Part shown: one piece after another, positions 8,571 to 20,025 of the stretch
Layout: every line of letters starts with the position of its first letter
Numbering within the stretch: position 1 is the stretch's first letter
Assembly (NCBI RefSeq): GCF_020524485.1
Contig: NZ_JAIVLF010000001.1
Location: 1,302,001-1,366,000, forward strand
Source of the DNA: Novosphingobium profundi
Lineage (GTDB): Bacteria; Pseudomonadota; Alphaproteobacteria; Sphingomonadales; Sphingomonadaceae
DNA length: 64,000 nt
Direction of reading: 5' to 3'
Made by a program: the position numbers and the translations under genes
The notes under the pieces: generated by a model
What the model was told of the DNA's origin: nothing
The model's database searches: none
Seen by the model: only the letters and a program-made list of their open reading frames with translations

Positions 8571-9020
8571 ATGCCGGTCAATCGGGAAAAAGCGCTAAGT
8601 GTCGGGGAGTTGGCCCGCCGCAGCGGCGTCGCGGTCTCCACGATCCATTTCTACGAAAAGAAAAACTTGATCGAGGGCTGGCGGACAGGCGGCAATCAGC
8701 GGCGCTATGCCCGTGGCACCTTGCGCCGGATCGCGATAATCCGCGTCGCGCAGAAGGCCGGGGTGTCGCTTTCGATCATCAAGCAGCACCTCGACCGCTT
8801 TCCCGCGACGCCGATCACGGTGGACGAATGGGCGAAGATCAGTCAGGACTGGCACGCGATGTTGGACGAGCGGATCACGGCCTTGACGCAGTTGCGCGAT
8901 CAGCTCGGCTCGTGCATCGGATGTGGTTGTCTTTCCTTGAAAGATTGCCCTTTGCGCAATCCCGATGATGTCCTTGGAGAAGAAGGCGCCGGGCCACAAT
9001 TGCTCACGACGCCGCAATAG
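8571..9020 (+). CDS. soxR: redox-sensing transcriptional activator SoxR
   Basis: 149-aa MerR-family regulator. The HTH begins LSVGELARRSGVAVSTIHFYE, followed by a dimerisation helix and the [2Fe-2S] cluster motif CIGCGCLSLKDC (C115, C118, C120, C126), then PLRNPDD as in known SoxR. SoxR senses redox-cycling compounds through this cluster and activates promoters with long spacers. The start at 8571 places the protein at the usual family length with AGAGG upstream. It is divergent from the RND operon with the SoxR box between them. Outside enterics SoxR typically controls efflux and redox enzymes directly rather than soxS, which fits this arrangement. Confidence 0.96.
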   Translation: MPVNREKALSVGELARRSGVAVSTIHFYEKKNLIEGWRTGGNQRRYARGTLRRIAIIRVAQKAGVSLSIIKQHLDRFPATPITVDEWAKISQDWHAMLDERITALTQLRDQLGSCIGCGCLSLKDCPLRNPDDVLGEEGAGPQLLTTPQ

Positions 9021-9061
9021 ATGCGGGTGCTCGAACGGGCAGAGATGAGGGAAACGGGTGA

Positions 9062-12361
<3,300 letters not shown>

Positions 12362-12447
12362 ACCGGAATGGCGCGGGCACGGTCTTGGTGCTTTCCCTTG
12401 TCAGGGTTAGCGTCTAGCACTCAGACGATGTGAACGAATGAACTGGG

Positions 12448-12978
12448 ATGTCTGAGACCACGCCGCCATCGGGCCTTGAAGCCGCCTTCCTTGCGCACCG
12501 CGAGAACTTGCTGCGCTTCCTGCGCGCGCGCGGTGCGGGCGAGGCGGCCGAGGACATCCTGCACGAGGTTTGGCTGCGCGTGAGCACACGCGAAAGCGGG
12601 CCGGTGGCGGCGCCCTTGGCCTACCTGCATTCGGTGGCGAACTCGCTGATGATCGACCGCTATCGTTCGCAGCAGAAGGCCCAGGCGCGTGAGCGCGAAT
12701 GGAGCGCGGCGCAGACGCTGAGCGGGGAAGCCTCGCCCCACCCCTCGGCCGAGCGCGAGGTCTTTGCCGCACGCGAAGCCGCGCGCGTGCTGGCGATGCT
12801 CGATGGTCTTGGCGCGCGGGTCGCCCGGGTCTTTCGCCTCCACCGGGTGGAGGGCATGGCGCAGAAGGACGTCGCCCGCGAAGTGGGCATCAGTCTCAGC
12901 ACGGTCGAGGGCGATCTGCGCAAGGCCTACCGCGCTCTGGAGGAATGGAAACGGCACGGCGAAGGAGAGGAGCCATGA
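12448..12978 (+). CDS. ECF sigma factor, FecI-like
   Basis: 176 aa. Region 2 is seen in GEAAEDILHEVWLRVS and PLAYLHSVANSLMIDRYRS, region 4 in LPxxVARVFRLHRVEGMAQKDVAREVGISLSTVEGDLRKA-type sequence at the C terminus. No extra domain. It is followed by a FecR-like anti-sigma and a TonB receptor with an N-terminal signalling domain, the standard cell-surface-signalling order. In that system the ligand-loaded receptor triggers FecR, which frees the sigma factor to transcribe the receptor genes. The 86-base gap before it holds no clear terminator, so read-through from the GH2 gene is possible. The ribosome-binding site is weak. Confidence 0.93.
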   Translation: MSETTPPSGLEAAFLAHRENLLRFLRARGAGEAAEDILHEVWLRVSTRESGPVAAPLAYLHSVANSLMIDRYRSQQKAQAREREWSAAQTLSGEASPHPSAEREVFAAREAARVLAMLDGLGARVARVFRLHRVEGMAQKDVAREVGISLSTVEGDLRKAYRALEEWKRHGEGEEP

Positions 12979-13023
12979 GGCTGCGGGCCGATGTCTCCGT
13001 CTGCGTCATGAAAGGAACGTGTG

Positions 13024-14010
13024 GTGCCCATTGACGAGACGATCCGCGCGCAGGCCCTCGACTGGGCGGTGCGGACACAGGACCCCGGTTTTGATGACTG
13101 GGAGGCCTTTACCACCTGGCTGGAGCAGGATCCGGCGCATGGCGAGGCCTACGACGCGGCGTGCGCGGCGGCGTTGGACGGCGCCGACCTCCTGGCACGG
13201 ACTGTCCCTGCCAACGATACCGAGCCCGCCATCGCCTCGCCGGACGAGGCTGAGGGCAACGCGGCCTTTGTCGATGACACGCTAAAAAGCTACGCCCGTG
13301 TGCCGCGTCGGCGCTGGCTGGCAGGCGCGCTCGCGGCCAGCGTGGCGCTCGCTGCCGGGATCGGCATCTGGCACGAAAGCGGCCCGGCTACCTACGAGGT
13401 GGCCACTGCAGCGGGCGAGACGCGCACCGTGCGCCTGGGCGGCGAGACGACCGTGACACTGGGCGGGGATACCCGCCTTGCGATGGAGCAGGGCAACGCA
13501 CGCTTTGTCAGGCTGGAGCAGGGACAGGCGCTGTTCTCTGTCCGCCACGATCCCGATGCGCCCTTTGAAGTCGCCGTGGGCGAGGAGCGGCTGCGCGATA
13601 TCGGCACGGTCTTCGACGTGCGGCACGTGAACGGGGCGTTGCGGGTCGCGGTGTCCGAGGGCGAGGTCGAGGTCAATCCCGACCGTGAGAAGGTGCGCGT
13701 GAAGCCCGGCCAGGTCCTGAGCCGGGCGGCCGGGGAGGATCGTTTCGAACTGGCCGCGATTGCGCCCGAACAGGTCGGGGAATGGCGCGCGGGACGCCTG
13801 ACCTTCGTCGATGCCCCGCTGGGCGATGTGGCCTCCGATCTGACGCGGGCGACCGGAATTGCGTTTTCGGTGCACCCTGAGGCGCGCGGGCGCACGGTTT
13901 CGGGATCCTTGCAGGTCGAGCCGATCCGTACCAACCCGCAATCGCTCGGCGCGCTGCTTGGCCTTGGCGTTACGCGCGAAGGCGCAGGGTGGAGCCTGAG
14001 TTCCCACTGA
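13024..14010 (+). CDS. FecR-family anti-sigma regulator
   Basis: 328 aa with a GTG start. The cytoplasmic N-terminal DUF4880-like region (ALDWAVRTQDPGFDDWEAFTTWLEQDPAHGEAYD) binds the sigma factor. A single membrane span follows at about residues 100-118 (RRWLAGALAASVALAAGIGIW), then the periplasmic FecR domain (TYEVATAAGETRTVRLGGE...) and a C-terminal STN-like region (GDVASDLTRATGIAFSVHPE). AAGGA at 13012-13016 fits GTG 13024 better than the GTG at 13021, which would add one residue. It transmits the receptor signal to the sigma factor encoded 45 bases upstream. Confidence 0.92.
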   Translation: MPIDETIRAQALDWAVRTQDPGFDDWEAFTTWLEQDPAHGEAYDAACAAALDGADLLARTVPANDTEPAIASPDEAEGNAAFVDDTLKSYARVPRRRWLAGALAASVALAAGIGIWHESGPATYEVATAAGETRTVRLGGETTVTLGGDTRLAMEQGNARFVRLEQGQALFSVRHDPDAPFEVAVGEERLRDIGTVFDVRHVNGALRVAVSEGEVEVNPDREKVRVKPGQVLSRAAGEDRFELAAIAPEQVGEWRAGRLTFVDAPLGDVASDLTRATGIAFSVHPEARGRTVSGSLQVEPIRTNPQSLGALLGLGVTREGAGWSLSSH

Positions 14011-14053
14011 GCCATGCGCCATGTCCTGAGCCTTTCTCTGGGCGCTGGCCCTG

Positions 14054-16387
14054 GTGCTGGGCAGCGCGTTTCCCGTTTCTACGGCTGCGCGGGGGCAGGA
14101 AAGCCGTGTCCACACCCTCGCCGGTAGCGCCTCGCAGGCTGCCATCGCGATTGCGCGCCAGACGGGGGCGAGTGTCGTTATTCTTGATCCTGCGCTCGCG
14201 CGCCGCGCGGTGCCCGCGCTCAATGCGCGCATTCCTGCGGCTGAGGCGGTGCGGCGGCTGGCGCGTGCGGCCGGGGGACGCGTTGTCGCGACCGGCCCGG
14301 CGGCCTGGCGCATCGAGCCGGTTGCCGGGCCAGCGCGCCCGCCCCGTGCCGCGCCGCAGGTGCTGGTAGCTCCCCGCGAAATCGCAGGCGCGCCGATCAT
14401 TGTCCTTTCCAGTAAGCGGGAGTTGGCGCTTGGCGACCTCCCGGCCCAGGTCGCGATCCTGGAGCCCGAGGAACTGGAGGCCGGTGGCATCGGCGGGACC
14501 GAGAAAATCACGCGCCAGCTTCCCACGGTCGCCTCCACGCACCTGGGCAGCGGGCGCAACAAGCTGTTCATTCGCGGCATCGCGGATTCCAGCTTCACTG
14601 GCCCCACGCAGGCGACCGTGGGGCAGTACCTGGGTGACATGCGCCTCACCTACAATGCGCCCGACCCGGACCTGCGCCTCACCGACATGGCTCGCGTGGA
14701 GGTGCTGGAGGGCCCGCAGGGCACGCTCTACGGCGCAGGCTCGCTGGGCGGGATCATCCGGCTGGTCCCAAATGCACCGGACGTTGGCGACGTGACTGGC
14801 TCCGCCGCCCTGGGCGGGTCTTTTACGCGCCATGGTGAACCCGGTCTCGATGGCAGCGCCATGCTCAATCTGCCTCTGGTGGAGGGGCGCGTGGGTCTGC
14901 GCGCCTCCCTCGATGCACAGCATCTGGGCGGCTACATCGACAAGCCGCGCATCGAGGGCCGCAACGTCAATGGCAGCGATATTCTGGGCGGGCGCGTGGC
15001 CTTGCGGCTCGAACCTGCGCCGGACTGGTCGGTGACGCTGATGGCCCTTGGCCAGCGGACCGACAACGCCGACAGCCAGTACGCCGACCGGGAGGGATCT
15101 GGGCTGGAGAACGGTGCGGACGTGGCCGAGCGGGCTGATGCGGACTACGCCATGGGGCAACTCGTCGTGGCGGGAAGGCTTGGAGCTATCCGCCTGCGCT
15201 CGACAACGGGCCTCGTGCGCCAGACCTTGCGGGAGAATTTCGATGCGACCCCGCAAGGCGGGCCGCCGCGCCTCTTCACGCAGGCCAACCGCACGCGCAT
15301 GGTAGCCCACGAAACTCGGCTCTGGCAGAGCGAGCGCGGCGGCTTTGGGTGGGTCGCAGGGGTGAGTTTCACCCACAACGAGACGCGCCTCAACCGCACA
15401 TTGACGTCCTTTGCACTGCGCGCGATCCCGGCTGGCGTGCGCAATGTCGTGGACGAGGGCACGCTCTATGGCGAGGCCAGCCTACGCCTTGCCGCCCCGC
15501 TCGTCGCCACGGCGGGCGCGCGCATCACCCATTCGCGGCTGGGCGGCGGGGGGGAGGATATCCGGCCCGAGATCCAACTCGCCCATGCCGCGATGGATAT
15601 TGCCGCGCGCCGCTCCTTCACGACTGTCCTGCCCTCGGCGGCGCTCAATCTGACACTCGCGCCCGAGGCCTCGCTCTTCCTGCGCTATCAGGAGGGCTTC
15701 CGTCCCGGTGGCCTCGCTATCGAGAGCGAGTACGTGCGGCGTTTTCGCGATGACCATACGCAGACCTTCGAGGTGGGCGCCCGTCACGGCCAGCGCGGGC
15801 GCGGCGCGTTCGATTTTGCGCTCTCGCTCTCCTACACGCGCTGGCAGGACATACAGGCCGACTTCATCGACGCGAGCGGCCTTCCCAGTACGGCCAATAT
15901 CGGGGACGGACGGATCTGGACGGCGAGCGCGTCCGGCGGCCTGCGCCTGGCGCGGGGGCTTCGGGCCGAGGCGGGCATTTCATGGAACCGCAGCAAGGTG
16001 GATGAGCCTGCGCTTCCGCTCATGCTGCTTGCTACGCGCTCGAGGCAGGTGCCCAACATTGCCCATCTGGCTGCGCGCGTGGCGATGAGCTGGGATCATG
16101 AGCTTCGCGGCGATATCCGGCTCAAGGCGCAAGGGTGGGCGAGCTACGTCGGGCGTTCGCGTCTTGGCGTGGGGCCCGAACTCGGCGCGCCGCAGGGCGA
16201 CTACCTCGATACCGGCGCGCTGCTGCGGGTGGGCACCGAGCGTCTGGGCGTGACCCTTGGCATCACCAATATCGCCGACGTGCGCGGCAACCGTTTCGCC
16301 CTGGGGACGCCGTTCGGCACCGGGCGTGAGCAGGTCACGCCGCTGCGCCCACGCACGCTGCGCATTGGTCTCGACACCGCGTTCTAA
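14054..16387 (+). CDS. TonB-dependent transducer with STN signalling domain; start region frameshifted
   Basis: 777 residues from GTG 14054. The N-terminal STN domain (about residues 20-90, VHTLAGSASQAAIAIARQTG) is the part that contacts FecR in transducers. The plug follows (LFIRGIADSSFTGPTQATVG, VEVLEGPQGTLYGAGSLGG) and then the barrel, ending LRIGLDTAF. The apparent start leaves only a stub signal peptide. In-frame codons immediately upstream (14030-14053) encode AFLWALAL, a perfect hydrophobic core, but are cut off by TGA at 14027-14029. An ATG at 14014, three bases after the fecR stop, begins MRHVLS in the neighbouring frame. One extra base near 14031-14040 would explain this, either a real frameshift or a sequence error. 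Confidence 0.9.
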   Translation: MLGSAFPVSTAARGQESRVHTLAGSASQAAIAIARQTGASVVILDPALARRAVPALNARIPAAEAVRRLARAAGGRVVATGPAAWRIEPVAGPARPPRAAPQVLVAPREIAGAPIIVLSSKRELALGDLPAQVAILEPEELEAGGIGGTEKITRQLPTVASTHLGSGRNKLFIRGIADSSFTGPTQATVGQYLGDMRLTYNAPDPDLRLTDMARVEVLEGPQGTLYGAGSLGGIIRLVPNAPDVGDVTGSAALGGSFTRHGEPGLDGSAMLNLPLVEGRVGLRASLDAQHLGGYIDKPRIEGRNVNGSDILGGRVALRLEPAPDWSVTLMALGQRTDNADSQYADREGSGLENGADVAERADADYAMGQLVVAGRLGAIRLRSTTGLVRQTLRENFDATPQGGPPRLFTQANRTRMVAHETRLWQSERGGFGWVAGVSFTHNETRLNRTLTSFALRAIPAGVRNVVDEGTLYGEASLRLAAPLVATAGARITHSRLGGGGEDIRPEIQLAHAAMDIAARRSFTTVLPSAALNLTLAPEASLFLRYQEGFRPGGLAIESEYVRRFRDDHTQTFEVGARHGQRGRGAFDFALSLSYTRWQDIQADFIDASGLPSTANIGDGRIWTASASGGLRLARGLRAEAGISWNRSKVDEPALPLMLLATRSRQVPNIAHLAARVAMSWDHELRGDIRLKAQGWASYVGRSRLGVGPELGAPQGDYLDTGALLRVGTERLGVTLGITNIADVRGNRFALGTPFGTGREQVTPLRPRTLRIGLDTAF

Positions 16388-16452
16388 GATTTTTTCAAGG
16401 CTGTCCGCCCGTGGCTCCGTCCTATCGGTCAAAACGACCTGAAGGGACTGAA

Positions 16453-19400
16453 ATGCCGCGATACCTGCTCACCTCTACCGCTGTTCTTGCTCTGGCCGCC
16501 GCTGCGCAGCCTGCGGTAGCCGAGGACGTCACCGACGCCCGCACATCCCCCTTGCGGACCTCGACCATTGCTGATGGCGCGCCCGGGTCCATCGCGATCA
16601 CCGAGGATGGCTCGGTCACTCTCACGGGCGGCACGGCGGTGACGATGGACAGCGATCACGCCGTCGCCAATGCGGGCGAAATCGCGGTGAGCAACGGCCA
16701 CGCCGGGATCCTTGCCGAAGCGGGAACACAGGGCGACATCACCAACACCGGCACGATCACGGTGGATGAGCCTTATGCCCCGGAAGACGAGGACAACGAC
16801 GGCGATCTCGACGGACCTTTCGCGCTGGGTTCCAATCGGCAGGGCATCCGCACGATGGGCGCGCACGAGGGCACGATCACGAACAGCGGCGAAATCGCCG
16901 TGCAGGGCAACGATTCGGCCGGTATCGCCCTTGGCGGTCCGCTGACAGGGGACCTTGTCCATGACGGCGAAACGGTGGTGACGGGCGATCGCTCGGTTGG
17001 CATCGAGGCCGGGGACATCTCCGGCGACGTGCGCCTCGCCGGGACGATCAGTGCGCAGGGCGAGGACGCCATTGGCGCGCGCGTCTCTGGCGATGTGGGC
17101 GGCGCAATGGTGGTGCAGGGCACGCTTGCTGCCACCGGCTACCGCTATACCAGTGTTCCGGCCGATCCTTCGGACCTCGATGCCGACGACCTGCTCCAGG
17201 GCGGCTCGGCGCTGGTGATAGGCGGCGATGTCGCAGGCGGTATCGTGCTCGCTGTCGCGCCGGCCGACGCGGATCCCGATGTCGATGACGAGGATGGCGA
17301 CGGCCTGCCTGATGCCGACGAAGGCAGCGCCCGCGTCGTCTCCTACGGCGAGGCTCCGGCCATGGTCATCGGGGCGGCGGACAGGGATATCGCCATCGGC
17401 GCGGTCGAGAGCACGGCGCGTGGTTATGGGCTTCAGGTCGACGGCGTGATCGAGGGGCGTGGCCTCTACGAAGGCGTTGATGCAAGCGCGCTCGTCATCG
17501 GCGGGCAGGGCGGCGATGTCGCGATTGCCAACGGGATCGGTGTCAACGGCACTATTGCTGCGCTGTCCGATGGCGGCAATGCGACGGCGGTGCGTATCGG
17601 CGCGGGCGCGGATGTCCCCGAACTGCGCAACGCCGGGACCATTCGCGCTTCGGGCGGAGAGCAGGTCGGCGCCATTCACGTGGAGCAGGGCGCCAATCTT
17701 GGAGCGCTGCGCAACAGCGGTACGATCCAGGCGACGAGCGGCGAGGACGGCACGACCTATGCCGTGCGCGATGAGAGCGGCACGCTGACCGCGCTCGACA
17801 ACAGTGGCGCGATCATCGCCAGCGGTTCGGACAGCACGAACGTCGCCATCGACCTGTCCGCGGCAAGCGGGCATGTGACGGTGCGCCAGACGGCGGTCGC
17901 GGCAGGCTACGATGCCCCCGAGATTACCGGCGATGTACGCCTTGGCAGCGGCAACGACACGCTCTCGATTGCCGATGGTACGCTGACCGGCGATGTTGCC
18001 TTCGGGGCAGGCAACAACACGCTGACGCTTTCGGGCGATGCGGTGCAGACAGGCGATGTGACGTTCGGTTCGGGGGCGGATCGGGTCAGCCTGGAAGGCT
18101 CGGCCAGCTATGAAGGTACGCTCGACTTTGGCGGCGGTGCGGACCGGCTGGACCTTGCCGGGAACGCCTATTTCATGGGAGCGCTCGTCAATGCGGGCCA
18201 GGCCGCGGTCACGCTCTCGGGCGGGGCGCTGGATCTGCGCAGTCCGGCCAGCATCGGCTCGCTCGATGTAGGGGAGGGCGGTGTCCTGGTGGCCACACTC
18301 GATTCCGCGCCGGGACAGGGCAGCGCCTACAATGTGGCGGGTACTGCGCGGTTCGCGGAGGGCTCGCGTCTCGCTCTGCGGCTGGCCGATGTCACGACCG
18401 CCGAAGGCAGCTACGAAGTCCTGACGGCGGGCACGCTGGAAGGGCGCGACAATATCGAGACCGTCACCGACCTGGTGCCCTTCATGTTCAAGGCGCAGCT
18501 TGATGAAGAGGCAGGGGCCAACTCCATCGTTGTCGACATCGCGCGCCGCACGCGCGAGGAACTGGGGCTCAACCGTTCGCAGGCGAGCGCCTACGACGCG
18601 GCCTTTGCCGCCCTTGCCGCCGATGAAGAGATCGAGGATGTGTTCCTTGCCATCACCGATGGCGACACCTTCCGCGACACCGTGGGGCAGATGCTCCCCG
18701 ACCATGCGGGTGGTGGCTTCGAGGGGATCAGCCTGGGCGTGCGCACGCTGGCCCGCCAGCTCCAGGATCCGCCGCATCCCGCAGGCGATGAAAGCCGCTT
18801 CTCGACCAACGTGAACCTGGCCTTCTGGGGGAGCGAGAAGGACACCCAGGCGACCGCCGCTTACGATCTCAACGGCTATGCCTGGTCGCTTACCGGGGAA
18901 TACCGCACCGGCATCGGCTATTTCGGCGCGACGGCCTCCTACATCTGGAACCAGCACACGAGTGGCGCGGCGAGCGAGGTCAAGTCCCAGTTGGTCGAGG
19001 GCGCGGTGCACTGGCGCGGGCACTTCGGTCCGATCGGGGGCTTTGCGCGCGCCTCCATCGGCCATGCCGACTTCGACAGCGAGCGCACCTTCTCGGGCGT
19101 GACGGCGCAGGAGACCGTCACACGCACGATCGATGGCAGCTGGAACGGCCGCTTCGTCAGCGCCATCGGCGGCATCTCGGCCGAGGGAGGCAGCCAGCAC
19201 TTCTTCTTCCGTCCTCAGGTCTCGTTCGACTACGTGCGCCTGAAGGAGGACGGTTACGGCGAAACCGGCGATGATGCGCTGGGCCTTCTCGTCGAGGATC
19301 GCACCAGCGACGAGCTCGGCCTCAATGCGGGGATGACCGTGGGTGTCGATGTGCTGGGCATGTCGGCGGGCGATGAAGGCTGGATGCGGATCGAGACCGA

Positions 19401-19644
19401 AGGCGGTTGGCGCGAAGTGCTGAGTGGCGGCCTTGGCGCGACCACGGCGCGCTTCGGCACCGGCGATGTCGAGCCGGGCGAGGCCTTCCGGCTCGATCCC
19501 GATGGCACGACCGGCGGCTGGTACGGACGCCTGCGGGCCTATGGCGGTCCCAGCGGCTTCATCATGGGCGGCGAGCTCTCGGCGGATCGCCGTCACGGCG
19601 AGGTCGCCCTGGCACTTCGGGGCAGCGTCACCGTGAAGTGGTAA
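16453..19644 (+). CDS. large autotransporter (type V secretion) with beta-helical passenger
   Basis: 1063 aa. Signal peptide MPRYLLTSTAVLALAAAAQPAVA; the start has GAAGGGA upstream. The passenger (about 30-780) is built of repeated short strands with N-[ST]-G-[ET]-I patterns (ITNTGTITV, ITNSGEIAV, LRNAGTIRA, LRNSGTIQA), indicating a right-handed beta-helix. It carries two acidic calcium-type loops (DEDNDGDLDG and DVDDEDGDGLPDADEG). The C-terminal 270 residues form the autotransporter barrel, ending in VTVKW with the terminal aromatic residue. No protease triad or known enzyme domain is seen, so an adhesin or surface-layer role is likely. It directly follows the signalling receptor by 65 bases with no terminator, so it is probably in the same transcript. 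Confidence 0.9.
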   Translation: MPRYLLTSTAVLALAAAAQPAVAEDVTDARTSPLRTSTIADGAPGSIAITEDGSVTLTGGTAVTMDSDHAVANAGEIAVSNGHAGILAEAGTQGDITNTGTITVDEPYAPEDEDNDGDLDGPFALGSNRQGIRTMGAHEGTITNSGEIAVQGNDSAGIALGGPLTGDLVHDGETVVTGDRSVGIEAGDISGDVRLAGTISAQGEDAIGARVSGDVGGAMVVQGTLAATGYRYTSVPADPSDLDADDLLQGGSALVIGGDVAGGIVLAVAPADADPDVDDEDGDGLPDADEGSARVVSYGEAPAMVIGAADRDIAIGAVESTARGYGLQVDGVIEGRGLYEGVDASALVIGGQGGDVAIANGIGVNGTIAALSDGGNATAVRIGAGADVPELRNAGTIRASGGEQVGAIHVEQGANLGALRNSGTIQATSGEDGTTYAVRDESGTLTALDNSGAIIASGSDSTNVAIDLSAASGHVTVRQTAVAAGYDAPEITGDVRLGSGNDTLSIADGTLTGDVAFGAGNNTLTLSGDAVQTGDVTFGSGADRVSLEGSASYEGTLDFGGGADRLDLAGNAYFMGALVNAGQAAVTLSGGALDLRSPASIGSLDVGEGGVLVATLDSAPGQGSAYNVAGTARFAEGSRLALRLADVTTAEGSYEVLTAGTLEGRDNIETVTDLVPFMFKAQLDEEAGANSIVVDIARRTREELGLNRSQASAYDAAFAALAADEEIEDVFLAITDGDTFRDTVGQMLPDHAGGGFEGISLGVRTLARQLQDPPHPAGDESRFSTNVNLAFWGSEKDTQATAAYDLNGYAWSLTGEYRTGIGYFGATASYIWNQHTSGAASEVKSQLVEGAVHWRGHFGPIGGFARASIGHADFDSERTFSGVTAQETVTRTIDGSWNGRFVSAIGGISAEGGSQHFFFRPQVSFDYVRLKEDGYGETGDDALGLLVEDRTSDELGLNAGMTVGVDVLGMSAGDEGWMRIETEGGWREVLSGGLGATTARFGTGDVEPGEAFRLDPDGTTGGWYGRLRAYGGPSGFIMGGELSADRRHGEVALALRGSVTVKW

Positions 19645-19651
19645 AGCGCGG

Positions 19652-19708
19652 CGACAGGCCGGTGGGGAGGGCGGCGCCCAGGTGTCGCTCCCTCCTCGCC
19701 GCCTGTCG
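19652..19708. repeat. long imperfect hairpin after the autotransporter gene
   Basis: CGACAGGC (19652-19659) pairs with GCCTGTCG (19701-19708), and an inner GGGAGGG can pair with CCCTCC. There is no T-run, so this is not a standard rho-independent terminator. It may stabilise the mRNA end or aid factor-dependent termination. From here to 19922 I see no gene. Confidence 0.4.
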
Positions 19709-19933
19709 GGCATCGCGCAGGAAGTGCCTCGGCCCCCGGTGCAAATCGGGGGTCTTTTGCATTCCGTAGGCCGGATTGTATCGGTCGAGGATCACCCTTT
19801 CCGCAGATTCGCAAAGGCCTTCAAAACCGCTCGAATCGGGGCTTTCGGTGTGTTTTGGGCCCGACCGACTGTGCGCATTTTGCAACGCATTGCGGGGAAA
19901 GCCGACGCACAATCAGCGACTTGCCAAATTGGC

Positions 19934-19967
19934 TTGACGAAATCCGGGCAAATGATTTAGCGCTAAA
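19934..19967 (+). promoter_or_regulatory. promoter with LacI-type operator before the TonB receptor
   Basis: TTGACG (19934-19939) is followed 17 bases later by a weak -10 overlapped by TTTAGCGCTAAA (19956-19967), a perfect 12-bp even palindrome with the central CG typical of LacI-family operators. A near copy (TTTAGCGCTACA) lies in the promoter of the MFS gene at 25246-25257, and a LacI repressor gene sits between the two transcripts. A second dyad, GCCAAATTGGC, lies at 19923-19933. Confidence 0.7.
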
Positions 19968-20025
19968 AAACAACAGGCCGATGCGGGTCGCATTGAAGCC
20001 TGACGTGTTTAGTGGAGAGGATCCG

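Noticed and set aside
12975..13034. 19-codon open frame between sigma factor and FecR genes (ATGA overlap)
   Set aside because: Too short, no recognisable content. Its end overlaps the FecR start in another frame; it could at most assist translational coupling.
14014..14110. Separate small gene starting MRHVLS at 14014
   Set aside because: The frame soon turns into Gly/Ala/Arg-rich sequence without domain character. It is better explained as the displaced beginning of the receptor signal peptide.
19652..19708. Rho-independent terminator after the autotransporter
   Set aside because: The stem is long, but the loop is large and no T-run follows, so it is listed only as a hairpin.
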